The notes below the pieces were generated by a model, which was not told the origin of the DNA, ran no database searches, and worked only from the letters and a program-made list of their open reading frames with translations. Position numbers and translations under genes: made by a program. A DNA stretch of 64,000 bases from Lysobacter changpingensis (lineage in GTDB: Bacteria; Pseudomonadota; Gammaproteobacteria; Xanthomonadales; Xanthomonadaceae), in the NCBI RefSeq assembly GCF_017308985.1, contig NZ_JADWPE010000001.1:248001-312000 (forward strand). The letters run 5' to 3'. Shown here piece by piece: positions 33,309-48,692 of the stretch (its first letter is position 1; each line of letters starts with the position of its first letter).

Positions 33309-34142
33309 ATGCGCAAACCCACCGTCGCCTTCGCCTTCCTGCCCCTCGCCCTGTTCGCCGGCCAGGCCCTCGCCGACGAATGCACCAATTCCGAACCGCG
33401 CAACCTCACCCTCGATTTCACCGGCGTGAAGTCGGTGATGTTCGAGATCGGTCCGCATGACCTCACCGTCAACGCCTCGCCCGGCGCGAAGGGCGCCGTG
33501 AAGGGCACGGCCTGCGCGTCCAATGCGGACCGCCTCAAGGAGCTCTCGCTCACCCAGCAGCGCGTGGGCGACAAGCTGATCGTGACCGCGAAGCGCCAGG
33601 ACACGATCAACTTCAATTTCGGCGGCACGAACTACGCCTACCTCAGGCTCGATGCGAGCGTGCCGGACAACGTGCTGGTGCAGCTCGATGTCGGCTCCGG
33701 CGACGCGCGCGTGCACGGCGCCTCCGCGCTGAGCGCCGACGTGGGCTCGGGCGATGTCGAGGCGCGCAACATCCGCGGACTGGTCACGGCGGACGTCAAT
33801 TCCGGCGACATCGAACTGGACACGATCGGTTCGCTGCACGTGCTCTCGGTCGGCTCGGGCGACCTGAAGGCGCGTCGGGTGAAGACCGACGCCAAGGTCG
33901 GGAGCGTCGGTTCCGGCGAGGTCGAACTGCGCGACGTCGGCGGCAACGTCAGCGTCGACAGCATCGGCTCCGGCGGGCTCGAGGCGAACCAGGTCGGCGG
34001 CGACGTCAACGCCGGCAAGATCGGCTCCGGCGGCCTCGATGCGCACGATGTCGGCGGCAACCTCACCGTGCGTCGCGTCGGCAGCGGCGGCGTCGACCAC
34101 AGCGGCGTGAAGGGCCGCGTCAGCATGCCGTCCGACGACTGA
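33309..34142 (+). CDS. Exported GSG-repeat protein, DUF4097 type
   Basis: 277 residues with a signal peptide (FLPLALFAGQALADE, cleavage near residue 22). From about residue 120 it consists of successive 18-20-residue units built around VGSGDV/IGSGGL followed by a VGG or IRG turn, the pattern of head-GIN/DUF4097-like domains that fold as a right-handed beta helix. Ligand unknown. It sits 254 bp downstream of the ABC permease and may belong to the same regulon; DUF4097 genes are often found with YtrA transporters in Xanthomonas relatives. Confidence 0.8.
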   Translation: MRKPTVAFAFLPLALFAGQALADECTNSEPRNLTLDFTGVKSVMFEIGPHDLTVNASPGAKGAVKGTACASNADRLKELSLTQQRVGDKLIVTAKRQDTINFNFGGTNYAYLRLDASVPDNVLVQLDVGSGDARVHGASALSADVGSGDVEARNIRGLVTADVNSGDIELDTIGSLHVLSVGSGDLKARRVKTDAKVGSVGSGEVELRDVGGNVSVDSIGSGGLEANQVGGDVNAGKIGSGGLDAHDVGGNLTVRRVGSGGVDHSGVKGRVSMPSDD

Positions 34143-34186
34143 TCCTCACACCTGCATCCAAGCCACTTCCTCCAAGGACCTTCGCC

Positions 34187-34861
34187 ATGACCCTGCGCCT
34201 CGTTGCCCTTGCCGCGACCCTGTCCGGCGCCATGCTGCTGTCCGCGTGCAGTGCCGATCCCTCCTCGCAGCAGGCCGCCCCGCAGCCGGCGAAAACCGGC
34301 GGAATCGTGTCCACCGCGGTGCAGGAGGCGCTGGCCGAGGCGAAGAAGGAAATCGCCGAAGGCAACATCAACATCGACAGCGGCAAGGACGGCAGGCGCG
34401 TCGAACTCTCGCCGAAGGGCGACCTGATCATCGACGGCGCGCCCGTGGCCGTGACGCCGCAGCAGCGTGCGCTGCTGCTCGAGTATCGCCGCCACGTGGT
34501 CGACGTCGCCAACGCGGGCATGCAGATCGGCTTGCACGGCGCGGACCTGGCGACGCACGCGGTGACCGAATCGCTGAAGAGCGTCTTCACCGGCGGTTCC
34601 GACGACGACATCGAACGCGCGGTGAAAGCGCAGACGTCGAAGGTCGAAACCGCCGCGCTGCAGCTGTGCGATGCGTTGCCGGGGATGATGGAAGCGCAGA
34701 ACCGTCTCGCCGAGGCGCTGCCGGAATTCAGGCCTTACGCGGACCTGACCCAGTCGGACATCGACGAGTGCCGCAGCGACGCGAAGGACAAGGGCGACAA
34801 GGTTGCGGCTTCGGCGGCGGAGGAAGCGGCGGAGGCTTCGGAGGCGCCTTCGAGGCGGTAA
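34187..34861 (+). CDS. DUF2884 family lipoprotein (YggN-like)
   Basis: 224 residues. Lipobox LLSAC with Cys at about residue 21. The mature protein has the DUF2884 features NINIDSGKDGRRVELSPKGDLIIDG, then VAVTPQQRALLLEYRRHV and a helical half ending in LTQSDIDECRSDAKD. The last about 20 residues are a Lys/Ala/Glu-rich tail. Function unknown. It lies 44 bp after the DUF4097 gene with its own AAGGA ribosome site, so the two form an operon. Confidence 0.85.
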   Translation: MTLRLVALAATLSGAMLLSACSADPSSQQAAPQPAKTGGIVSTAVQEALAEAKKEIAEGNINIDSGKDGRRVELSPKGDLIIDGAPVAVTPQQRALLLEYRRHVVDVANAGMQIGLHGADLATHAVTESLKSVFTGGSDDDIERAVKAQTSKVETAALQLCDALPGMMEAQNRLAEALPEFRPYADLTQSDIDECRSDAKDKGDKVAASAAEEAAEASEAPSRR

Positions 34862-34940
34862 GGCGCGGGCGTTCGACTTGCGACCAGGGGACAACACAGC
34901 ACTGTTCCGCCACGACTGTTCATCGCGTCCGCTTCGTCGC

Positions 34941-34975
34941 CCCTCACCCCACCCCCTCTCCCGCTGGGAGAGGGG
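34941..34975. repeat. Palindromic repeat, CCCTCACCCCAA-tailed family
   Basis: Tail CCCTCACCCCAC, then a hairpin CCCCTCTCCC / GGGAGAGGGG. It lies between the convergent DUF2884 and fumC genes and may act as a transcript end for either. Confidence 0.75.
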
Positions 34976-35080
34976 CTTGAGAGCGAGACGCCGAGCCGTC
35001 AGGCGATCAGCTCCCACTTCGATCATTCCAGCGATTCGCTATCCCGATTCCTTGCGGCGAACGAACAACGGCGCGGGATC

Positions 35081-38028
<2,948 letters not shown>

Positions 38029-38116
38029 TCCATCGCGACCGCCTTCGCCGCGTTCTGACCGGCGCGTCACGGCGCATCGCCGAGACTGGCGGACACGTCC
38101 CCAGCGGAGCCGCGCC

Positions 38117-38488
38117 GTGACCGTCCGGAACCCGATGACCGAAGTGCTGGAGATCGAACGCGGCTTCTGGAACGCCGCGGGCGACGTCGAGTACTACCGC
38201 ACGCACTTCTTCGACGACGGCCTGATGCTGCTGCCCGGCATTCCGCGCCCGCTGGACAAGGAAGCCGTGCTGTCCTCGGTCGCGGGCGCCGCGCCGTGGA
38301 GCGGGTTCGAGATCGAGGACATCGCGTTCTCCGAGCCCGCGACCTTCATCGCCGTGCTCGCCTATCGCGTCCGCGCCACGCGCGCGGATTCGCCCGAACC
38401 CTATCGCGCGCTCGTTTCGAGCGTGTACCTCGCCGTCGGCACCGACTGGCGTCTGCTCAGCCACCAGCAGACGCCGCTCGACGACTGA
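38117..38488 (+). CDS. NTF2-like (DUF4440-type) protein
   Basis: 123 residues from a GTG with GGAG 7 nt upstream; an ATG at 38135 is also possible. The pattern of an N-terminal helix with FWNAAGDVEYYRTHFFDDGLMLLPG followed by a cone-shaped beta sheet (WRLLSHQQTPLDD at the end) fits SnoaL/DUF4440-type small proteins. No catalytic assignment is possible. It lies just upstream of the glyoxalase quartet but does not overlap it. Confidence 0.65.
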   Translation: MTVRNPMTEVLEIERGFWNAAGDVEYYRTHFFDDGLMLLPGIPRPLDKEAVLSSVAGAAPWSGFEIEDIAFSEPATFIAVLAYRVRATRADSPEPYRALVSSVYLAVGTDWRLLSHQQTPLDD

Positions 38489-38512
38489 GCCGGCGGGAAC
38501 CACGGAGCACGA

Positions 38513-38914
38513 ATGCACGGAGACGCCCCCGCCAGCGGCCTATGCGATTACGCGCAGGGCGTGATCGAAGTGGTCGGCCCGGACCTCGACGCCATGCTGG
38601 CGTTCTATGGCGCCATCGGCTTCGAAATCGCGCGGCGCAGCGGTGGTTTCGCCGTGCTGCAACGCGAAGGCCAGCGCCTGTTCGTCGCACAGGCGGACGA
38701 CGCCCCGACGATGCACCGCTGGATCAGCCTGCGGCTCATGACGGACGAGGTCGACGCGTTGCACGACCGGCTGCGAGCGCGGGGCGTTACCATCGTGCAC
38801 CCGCCCGGCGATCGCCCCTACGGCCTGCGCGAGTTCGTGGTGCGCGATCCGAACGGGCTGGACATCCGCTTTTCACAACCGATCGCCCGGCACCCCATCG
38901 CATCGACGCCATGA
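38513..38914 (+). CDS. Glyoxalase/bleomycin-resistance (VOC) fold protein
   Basis: 133 residues with a single VOC domain made of paired beta-alpha-beta-beta-beta units: GVIEVVGPDLDAMLAFYGAIGFEIARRSGGFAVLQREG and a second half with VDALHDRLRARGVTIVHPPGDRPYGLREFVVRDPNGLDIRFSQ, the classic C-terminal signature. Substrate unknown. GGAG lies 5 nt before the ATG. It overlaps the next gene by ATGA, the first of three such junctions in this chain. Confidence 0.85.
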   Translation: MHGDAPASGLCDYAQGVIEVVGPDLDAMLAFYGAIGFEIARRSGGFAVLQREGQRLFVAQADDAPTMHRWISLRLMTDEVDALHDRLRARGVTIVHPPGDRPYGLREFVVRDPNGLDIRFSQPIARHPIASTP

Positions 38915-39312
38915 AGCTCCTGGTCAACATCGACGTGCCCGACGTACGCAAGGCCGAAGCCTTCTACGTCGCAGCCTTCGGATTGACGCCGGCGCGCCGT
39001 TTCGGCGACGACAGCGTGGAGCTGCTGGGTTTCGAATCCCCGCTTTACCTGCTGCGCAAGGACGCAGGTTCCATCGGCGCCGGCGCATCGGCCCGCCAGT
39101 ACGCGCGCCATTGGACGCCGGTGCATTGCGACGTGGTCGTCGACGACCTCGATGCCGCACTCGCGCGCGCCCTCGCCGCTGGCGCCACGCAGGAAGGTTC
39201 CCTCCGCGAAGCCGACTGGGGCCGCATCGTCGCCATTGCCGATCCGTTCGGCCATGGCTGGTGCCTGCTGCAGTTCCTCGGCCGCGGCTACGACGAGATC
39301 GCCACGACATGA
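38911..39312 (+). CDS. Glyoxalase/bleomycin-resistance (VOC) fold protein
   Basis: 133 residues, a second VOC protein: LVNIDVPDVRKAEAFYVAAFGLTPARRFGDDSVELLG at the start and AVSREADWGRIVAIADPFGHGWCLLQFLG-like signature at the end (the window reads LREADWGRIVAIADPFGHGWCLL). It is diverged from its upstream neighbour rather than a recent duplicate. It is joined by ATGA overlaps on both sides. Confidence 0.85.
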   Translation: MKLLVNIDVPDVRKAEAFYVAAFGLTPARRFGDDSVELLGFESPLYLLRKDAGSIGAGASARQYARHWTPVHCDVVVDDLDAALARALAAGATQEGSLREADWGRIVAIADPFGHGWCLLQFLGRGYDEIATT

Positions 39313-40586
39313 CCCGCAAGACCGCATCGAAGAAATCCCCGATCACGAAGGTCGCCTCCAGGAAGAGCGCAGCGAAGGCCGCGCCCACGTCAAGCGGGCT
39401 GCCCATCGAGATCGACGCCCGCGCGCTTCCGCCGCTGGGCATGACCCCGCAACGCTTCCTGCGCGATTACTGGCAGAAGCGCCCGCTGCTGATCCGCAAC
39501 GCCTTCCCCGATTTCGAAACGCCGGTGCAGCCCGAAGACCTCGCCGGCCTCGCCTGCGAGGAAACGGCGCTGTCGCGCATCGTCATGCACGATCGCGCGA
39601 ACGATCGCTGGACGCTGCGCCACGGCCCGTTCGAGGAAGACGAATTTCCCGGCATGCCGCACCAGGACTGGACGCTGCTGGTGCAGGACGTCGACAAGTG
39701 GGACGCCGACGTCGCCGCGCTGCTGGAGCATTTCCGCTTCCTGCCGCGCTGGCGCATCGACGACGTGATGATTTCCTTCGCCGCGCCGGGCGGCTCGGTC
39801 GGCGCGCACGTGGACCAGTACGACGTGTTCCTGTTGCAGGCGTACGGGCATCGGCGCTGGCAGATCGACGCCGGCGCGAATCCGCCGCTGGATTTCCGCC
39901 CCGACGTCGAACTCAAGCTGCTGCGCGAATTCACCGCGACCCACGACTGGGTGCTCGGCCCGGGCGACATGCTGTACCTCCCGCCCGGCGTGCCGCACAA
40001 CGGCGTGGCCGAGGATGCGTGCCTGACCTTCTCGGTCGGCATGCGCGCGCCATCGGCGGCGGAACTGCTGGGCGATTTCGTCGACACGCTCGCGGCCGAT
40101 GCCGACGACGCGTTGCGCTACACCGACCCGGACCTCGCACCGGCGGCCGATCCGAACGAGATCGACGTGGCCGCGATGAACCGCGCGGTCGAAGCGCTGA
40201 ACCTGTTGCGGATGAACGATCCGGACCGCCTCGGCGACTGGTTCGGCCGCTTCATCACCGTGTATCGCGCGGCCGGCGAAGTGCACGGCGGCGAAACGCG
40301 TTCGCGCATCGAGATCGAATGGGACCTGGAGCACGGCGCGGCGCTGCATCGCCATCCGTGGTCGCGCATGGCCTGGCGCCGCGCGCACCGCAAGGGCGAG
40401 CCGGCGCGGCTGTACGTCAGCGGGCAGGATTATCCGCTGCCGGCCGAAGACGCGGCGCTGATCGCCGACGCGGCGCAGCTCGACGGCGCCGCCTACGCCG
40501 CGTTGTCGGATGCGGGCCGCGACCTCGTGCAGGGCCTGGTCCGGTCCGGCCACTACGCGCTCGCCGTTCCGGACGAAGAGGAATGA
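39309..40586 (+). CDS. roxA: JmjC-type cupin, ribosomal protein oxygenase (RoxA/YcfD-like)
   Basis: 425 residues. A 2-oxoglutarate/Fe(II) oxygenase; YcfD in E. coli hydroxylates an arginine of ribosomal protein uL16. Iron ligands appear as His167, Asp169 (GAHVDQYDVFLLQ) and His230 (LPPGVPHNG). FLRDYWQKRPLLIRNAF is the strongly conserved opening. The N-terminal about 30 residues are a Lys/Ser/Ala-rich extension. The C-terminal half is the winged-helix region. The gene is longer than E. coli ycfD (373). It overlaps neighbours by ATGA on both sides. Confidence 0.9.
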   Translation: MTRKTASKKSPITKVASRKSAAKAAPTSSGLPIEIDARALPPLGMTPQRFLRDYWQKRPLLIRNAFPDFETPVQPEDLAGLACEETALSRIVMHDRANDRWTLRHGPFEEDEFPGMPHQDWTLLVQDVDKWDADVAALLEHFRFLPRWRIDDVMISFAAPGGSVGAHVDQYDVFLLQAYGHRRWQIDAGANPPLDFRPDVELKLLREFTATHDWVLGPGDMLYLPPGVPHNGVAEDACLTFSVGMRAPSAAELLGDFVDTLAADADDALRYTDPDLAPAADPNEIDVAAMNRAVEALNLLRMNDPDRLGDWFGRFITVYRAAGEVHGGETRSRIEIEWDLEHGAALHRHPWSRMAWRRAHRKGEPARLYVSGQDYPLPAEDAALIADAAQLDGAAYAALSDAGRDLVQGLVRSGHYALAVPDEEE

Positions 40587-41491
40587 GCGGCCCTGACGCC
40601 CTCTTCCGCGTCGAGGCGGTCGGCTTCGAACAGGCCACCGCCGACCTGCACGCCGTCCGCGACGTGGTCTTCGTGCAGGAACAGGGCGTACCGGTGGAAA
40701 TCGAACGCGACGCGCTCGACCCGCTGAGCCGGCACGTCCTCGCACGCGACGCCCAGGGGCGGCCGATCGGCACCGGCCGGCTCACGCCCGACCGCCGCAT
40801 CGGGCGCATGGCGGTGCTGCCGGAATGGCGGAATCGCCGCGTCGGCGAGGCGCTGCTGAAGGCGCTGCTGGAGCAGGCGCGCGAGCTGCGCTGGAACGAA
40901 GTGACGCTGCACGCGCAGGTGCCGGCGATGGCGTTCTACGCGCGGCAGGGTTTCCTTCCCTTTGGGGAGCGTTTCGTCGAAGCCGGGCTCGATCACCAGT
41001 CGATGCGGCTCGTGCTCGGCGCGGTCAATCCGGTGCTGCGCCGCGATGCCGGCCTGGCCGCGGTGCTGGGCGTGATCGAAGGGGCGCGGCGGCAGTTGCT
41101 GGTCTACAGCCGCGACCTCGACCCCGGCCTGCTCGACACCCCCGAGGCGATGGCCGCGCTGCGCCGTTTCGCCGTGGGCGGCGGCGAGGTGCGGGCGCTG
41201 CTGCACGACCCCGAGGCCCCGCGGCGCGCGCTCGCCCCGCTGATCGGGCTCTCGCAGCGGCTGCCCAGCGCGTTCGCGTTCCGCGCCATCGAGGAGCCGG
41301 TGGACCGCGACTATCCGTCCGCCTACGTCGCCAACGACGGCGGCGGCTGGTACTTCCGCGCGCTCGGCCACCGGTTCGAAGGCGAAACCCGCCTGGACGA
41401 CGAAGCCCGCGCCCGGCAGCTGCGCGCGCATTTCGCGCCGGTCTGGGAACGGGCCCGGCCGTGCACGGAATACCGGGCGCTGGGGATCTGA
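40583..41491 (+). CDS. GNAT-family N-acetyltransferase with extra C-terminal domain
   Basis: 302 residues. Residues 1-140 form a GNAT domain (VVFVQEQGVPVEIERDALDPLSRHVLA; acetyl-CoA loop RNRRVGEALLKALL), similar to the ElaA/YjcF group. Residues 150-302 are a separate region beginning LRRDAGLAAVLGVIEGARRQLLVYSRDLDPGLLDT and ending VWERARPCTEYRALGI, which I know only as an uncharacterised domain following such GNATs. It is the last gene of the four-gene ATGA-linked chain. Confidence 0.85.
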   Translation: MSGPDALFRVEAVGFEQATADLHAVRDVVFVQEQGVPVEIERDALDPLSRHVLARDAQGRPIGTGRLTPDRRIGRMAVLPEWRNRRVGEALLKALLEQARELRWNEVTLHAQVPAMAFYARQGFLPFGERFVEAGLDHQSMRLVLGAVNPVLRRDAGLAAVLGVIEGARRQLLVYSRDLDPGLLDTPEAMAALRRFAVGGGEVRALLHDPEAPRRALAPLIGLSQRLPSAFAFRAIEEPVDRDYPSAYVANDGGGWYFRALGHRFEGETRLDDEARARQLRAHFAPVWERARPCTEYRALGI

Positions 41492-41669
41492 GGCGGCCCG
41501 CCTTCACATCCGCACCGATCCGCCCTGCCCTTGAACCCGCGCCCCGCGCCCAAACGCTATTCCCGGGCCGTCCGGAAGCCCTGTCGCGCCCGCGGCGCGT
41601 CCGCTTTTCGCGATCCGCCCACATGCCCGATTCGACGTTGGTGTTAGCCGTTTGTCGGCGGGCAGGGGC

Positions 41670-41675
41670 TATAAT
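41670..41675 (+). promoter_or_regulatory. Promoter -10 box of the sucA-sucB-lpd operon
   Basis: A perfect TATAAT 84 nt before the GTG start. No good -35 lies at 16-18 bp, suggesting dependence on an activator. This is a 267-bp gene-free stretch. Confidence 0.55.
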
Positions 41676-41758
41676 TCCGAATCTTGGCGCCTGAATAGCC
41701 GAGCTCGTGCAATCCAGGCTCACTCCGCCTTCTCCCACCGAGTTTCCCGATCGCCATC

Positions 41759-44590
<2,832 letters not shown>

Positions 44591-44607
44591 CGCAGGCATG
44601 ACCCATG

Positions 44608-44630
44608 GCGGGCCGTTGAACACGGCCCGC
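44608..44630 (+). repeat. Hairpin between sucA and sucB
   Basis: GCGGGCCG and CGGCCCGC around a 7-nt loop, in the 103-bp gap. There is no T-run, so it is more likely an mRNA stability or processing element than a terminator. Confidence 0.45.
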
Positions 44631-44693
44631 TAACCGCCGAACGTCGAACCTCACACACGACACACCGATTACGTCATCCAGGATGCGCGCCCC

Positions 44694-45926
44694 ATGAGCA
44701 CCGAGATCAAAGTCCCCGTTCTGCCCGAATCCGTCTCCGACGCCACCATCGCGACCTGGCACAAGAAGGTCGGCGACGCCGTCAAGCGCGACGAGAACAT
44801 CGTCGACCTGGAGACCGACAAGGTCGTGCTCGAGGTGCCCTCGCCCGTCGATGGCGTCATCAAGGAAATCAAGTTCAAGGAAGGCGATACGGTGACCAGC
44901 CAGCAGCTGATCGCCGTGGTCGAGGAAGGCGCGGCGGCGGCCGCTCCGGGGCCGGAGGCCAAGGCCGACAAGGCCGCCGCGATGGACGCCAAGAACGTCG
45001 CCGCCACCACCGCTGAAGCCCAGCCGGTGACGCCGAAGGCCGCCGCGACGCAGGCCACCCAGGCCGCCGGTGGCGTGGACCAGCTGCCGCCGGGCGCGCG
45101 CTTCACCGCCGTCACCCAGGGCATCGATCCGTCGCAGGTGGAAGGCACCGGCCGTCGCGGCGCGGTGACCAAGGCCGACCTGGTCAACTACGCTTCGGGC
45201 AAGACCGGCGGCGTCGCCGGTGGCGCGCGTCCGGAAGAGCGCGTGCCGATGACCCGCATCCGTGCGCGCATCGCCGAGCGCCTGATGCAGTCGAAGAACT
45301 CCATCGCCATGCTCACCTCGTTCAACGAGGTCAACCTGGGCAAGGTCATGGCCATGCGCAAGGAGCTGGGCGAGCAGTTCGAGAAGGCCAACGGCATCAA
45401 GCTCGGCTTCATGAGCTTCTTCGCCAAGGCCGCCGCGAACGCGCTGCAGAAGCACCCGGTGGTCAACGCCTCGGTCGACGGCAACGACATCATCTACCAC
45501 GGCTACGCCGACATCTCGATCGCCGTGTCGACCGACAAGGGCCTGGTCACGCCGGTGCTGCGCAACGTCGAGCGCATGGGCTTCGCCGACATCGAGAAGG
45601 GCATCGCCGAGTACGCCAAGAAGGCACGCGACGGCAAGCTGGGCCTGGACGACCTGCAGGGCGGCACCTTCACCATCACCAACGGCGGCACGTTCGGTTC
45701 GCTGATGTCCACGCCGATCGTCAACCCGCCGCAGAGCGCGATCCTCGGCATGCACGCGATCAAGGAGCGCGCGATCGTCGAGAACGGCCAGGTCGTCGCC
45801 GCGCCGATGATGTACATCGCGCTGTCCTACGACCACCGCATCATCGACGGCAAGGACGCGGTGCTGTTCCTGGTCGACATCAAGAACCAGCTCGAGAACC
45901 CGCACCGCATGCTGCTCGGGATGTAA
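44694..45926 (+). CDS. sucB: Dihydrolipoyllysine succinyltransferase (E2 of OGDH)
   Basis: 410 residues. A lipoyl domain at 1-78 with Lys43 in ETDKVVLEV as the lipoylation site, then an Ala/Thr/Pro-rich linker (about 80-120), an E3-binding domain ([24 protein letters not shown]), and the catalytic domain with His381 and Asp385 in [11 protein letters not shown]. It forms the core of the 2-oxoglutarate dehydrogenase complex. Second gene of the operon. Confidence 0.96.
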   Translation: MSTEIKVPVLPESVSDATIATWHKKVGDAVKRDENIVDLETDKVVLEVPSPVDGVIKEIKFKEGDTVTSQQLIAVVEEGAAAAAPGPEAKADKAAAMDAKNVAATTAEAQPVTPKAAATQATQAAGGVDQLPPGARFTAVTQGIDPSQVEGTGRRGAVTKADLVNYASGKTGGVAGGARPEERVPMTRIRARIAERLMQSKNSIAMLTSFNEVNLGKVMAMRKELGEQFEKANGIKLGFMSFFAKAAANALQKHPVVNASVDGNDIIYHGYADISIAVSTDKGLVTPVLRNVERMGFADIEKGIAEYAKKARDGKLGLDDLQGGTFTITNGGTFGSLMSTPIVNPPQSAILGMHAIKERAIVENGQVVAAPMMYIALSYDHRIIDGKDAVLFLVDIKNQLENPHRMLLGM

Positions 45927-45937
45927 TCCCGGGAAGC

Positions 45938-47479
<1,542 letters not shown>

Positions 47480-47560
47480 TCGCCGGGATTCGTGATCCGG
47501 GATTGGGGATTCGTGAAAGCGAACACGCCGACGCCCGGATTGCATCCCTCGCCATGCCGA

Positions 47561-47590
47561 CGCCGGGCCTATGCCCGGCGTTTGCTTTTT
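47561..47590 (+). terminator. Rho-independent terminator of the sucA-sucB-lpd operon
   Basis: CGCCGGGC-CTAT-GCCCGGCG followed by TTTGCTTTTT, 81 bp after the lpd stop. Confidence 0.88.
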
Positions 47591-47628
47591 CCGAATCCGC
47601 AATCCCCTCTCCCGAATCCCGGCTGCCC

Positions 47629-48222
47629 ATGAAATCCCTCTGCGTCTACTGCGGCTCCAACTCCGGCTCCAAACCCATCTACACCGAACGCGCGATGGCG
47701 CTGGGCACGCGCCTGGCGAAGGACGGCATCGCGCTGGTCTATGGCGGCGGCAACGTCGGCCTGATGGGCGTGGTCGCCGACGCCGTGCTCGACGCGGGCG
47801 GCGAAGTGATCGGCGTCATTCCCGAGCAGCTGGTCAACTGGGAAGTCGCGCACAAGGGCGTCACGCGCCTGGAAGTCGTCGGCTCCATGCACGAACGCAA
47901 GGCGCGCATGTTCGACCTCTCCGACGGCTTCGTCGCCCTGCCCGGCGGCTTCGGCACGCTGGACGAGATGTTCGAGATGCTCACCTGGCGCCAGCTCGGC
48001 ATCGGCGACAAGCCGTGCGCGTTCTTCGACGTGGACGGCTTCTACACGCCGCTGATGGGCATGCTCGACCGCATGGTCGCCGAGCGTTTCCTGCATCCCG
48101 ACCAGCGCGACGACCTGTGGCATGGCGACGACATGGACGCGATGCTGACGTGGATGCGCGCGTACACGCCGGCGCAGGCGGACAAGTGGATGGATGAGAA
48201 GCGGCGGAAGGCGATGCGGTGA
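47629..48222 (+). CDS. LOG-family (TIGR00730) Rossmann-fold protein
   Basis: 197 residues. YGGGNVGLMG at 38-47 and PGGFGTLDE at 105-113 are the two defining motifs of LOG proteins, which release nucleobases from nucleoside monophosphates (cytokinin-activating in plants; purine/pyrimidine nucleotide cleavage in bacteria). Its length is typical. The start at 47629 gives the conserved opening MKSLCVYCGSNSG; in-frame extension upstream runs into GATTCGGG repeats. Confidence 0.9.
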   Translation: MKSLCVYCGSNSGSKPIYTERAMALGTRLAKDGIALVYGGGNVGLMGVVADAVLDAGGEVIGVIPEQLVNWEVAHKGVTRLEVVGSMHERKARMFDLSDGFVALPGGFGTLDEMFEMLTWRQLGIGDKPCAFFDVDGFYTPLMGMLDRMVAERFLHPDQRDDLWHGDDMDAMLTWMRAYTPAQADKWMDEKRRKAMR

Positions 48223-48272
48223 GGGGCGCGCGGTTCACCTCAGGCCCGTAAGGATTTACTGACCCGAAAATC

Positions 48273-48363
48273 CGTCATTCCAGCGAAAGCTGGACCCCAT
48301 TTTCTGCTTTTTCCGCGCCACACCCGCGGAGCAAGATGGGTTCCAGCTTTCGCTGGAATGACG
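48273..48363. repeat. Inverted pair of ATGACG-tailed hairpins at the GIY-YIG gene
   Basis: The outer 22 nt of each end (48273-48294 and 48342-48363) are perfectly complementary, and pairing continues at 5 of the next 6 positions. Each arm also folds on itself (CCAGC-GAAA-GCTGG). The right arm contains the predicted GIY-YIG start codon at 48358. The arm resembles the ATTCC...GGAAT layout of dRS3-like repeats. Confidence 0.85.
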
Positions 48364-48669
48364 TGGAAGAAGGTGCGACTGGCGAGGAATCCATGCGCAT
48401 ACATCCTCGCAAGCCGCGCTCGCGGAACGCTCTACATCGGCCTGACCGCGGATCTGGTGAGGCGGGTTTGGCAACACCGGCGCGCACAGGGCAGTGGGTT
48501 CACACATCGTTATCGAGTGCACGAGCTCGTCTGGTACGAAGCCCACGAAACGATCGAATCCGCCATCTCACGCGAGACTTCGCTGAAAGCCTGGAGACGC
48601 TTGTGGAAGATCCGGTTGATCGATGCGACAAATCCACAGTGGCGCGATCTGTATCCCGATATCCTTTGA
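48358..48669 (+). CDS. Small GIY-YIG nuclease-family protein
   Basis: 103 residues with a single GIY-YIG domain: AYILAS (residues 14-19, the GIY strand), LYIGLT with YIG at 26-28, catalytic-position Arg35/36, His40 and Glu73 in SRETSLKAW. This is the stand-alone UvrC-type nuclease domain seen in many proteobacterial genomes (URI/YhbQ-like), with no DNA-binding extension. The ATG lies inside the right arm of the palindromic repeat, and no clear ribosome site precedes it; a later start such as GTG at 48363 is not in frame. It ends 23 nt before the next gene. Confidence 0.85.
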   Translation: MTWKKVRLARNPCAYILASRARGTLYIGLTADLVRRVWQHRRAQGSGFTHRYRVHELVWYEAHETIESAISRETSLKAWRRLWKIRLIDATNPQWRDLYPDIL

Positions 48670-48692
48670 TATCGCTTCATTACGGGTGACTC

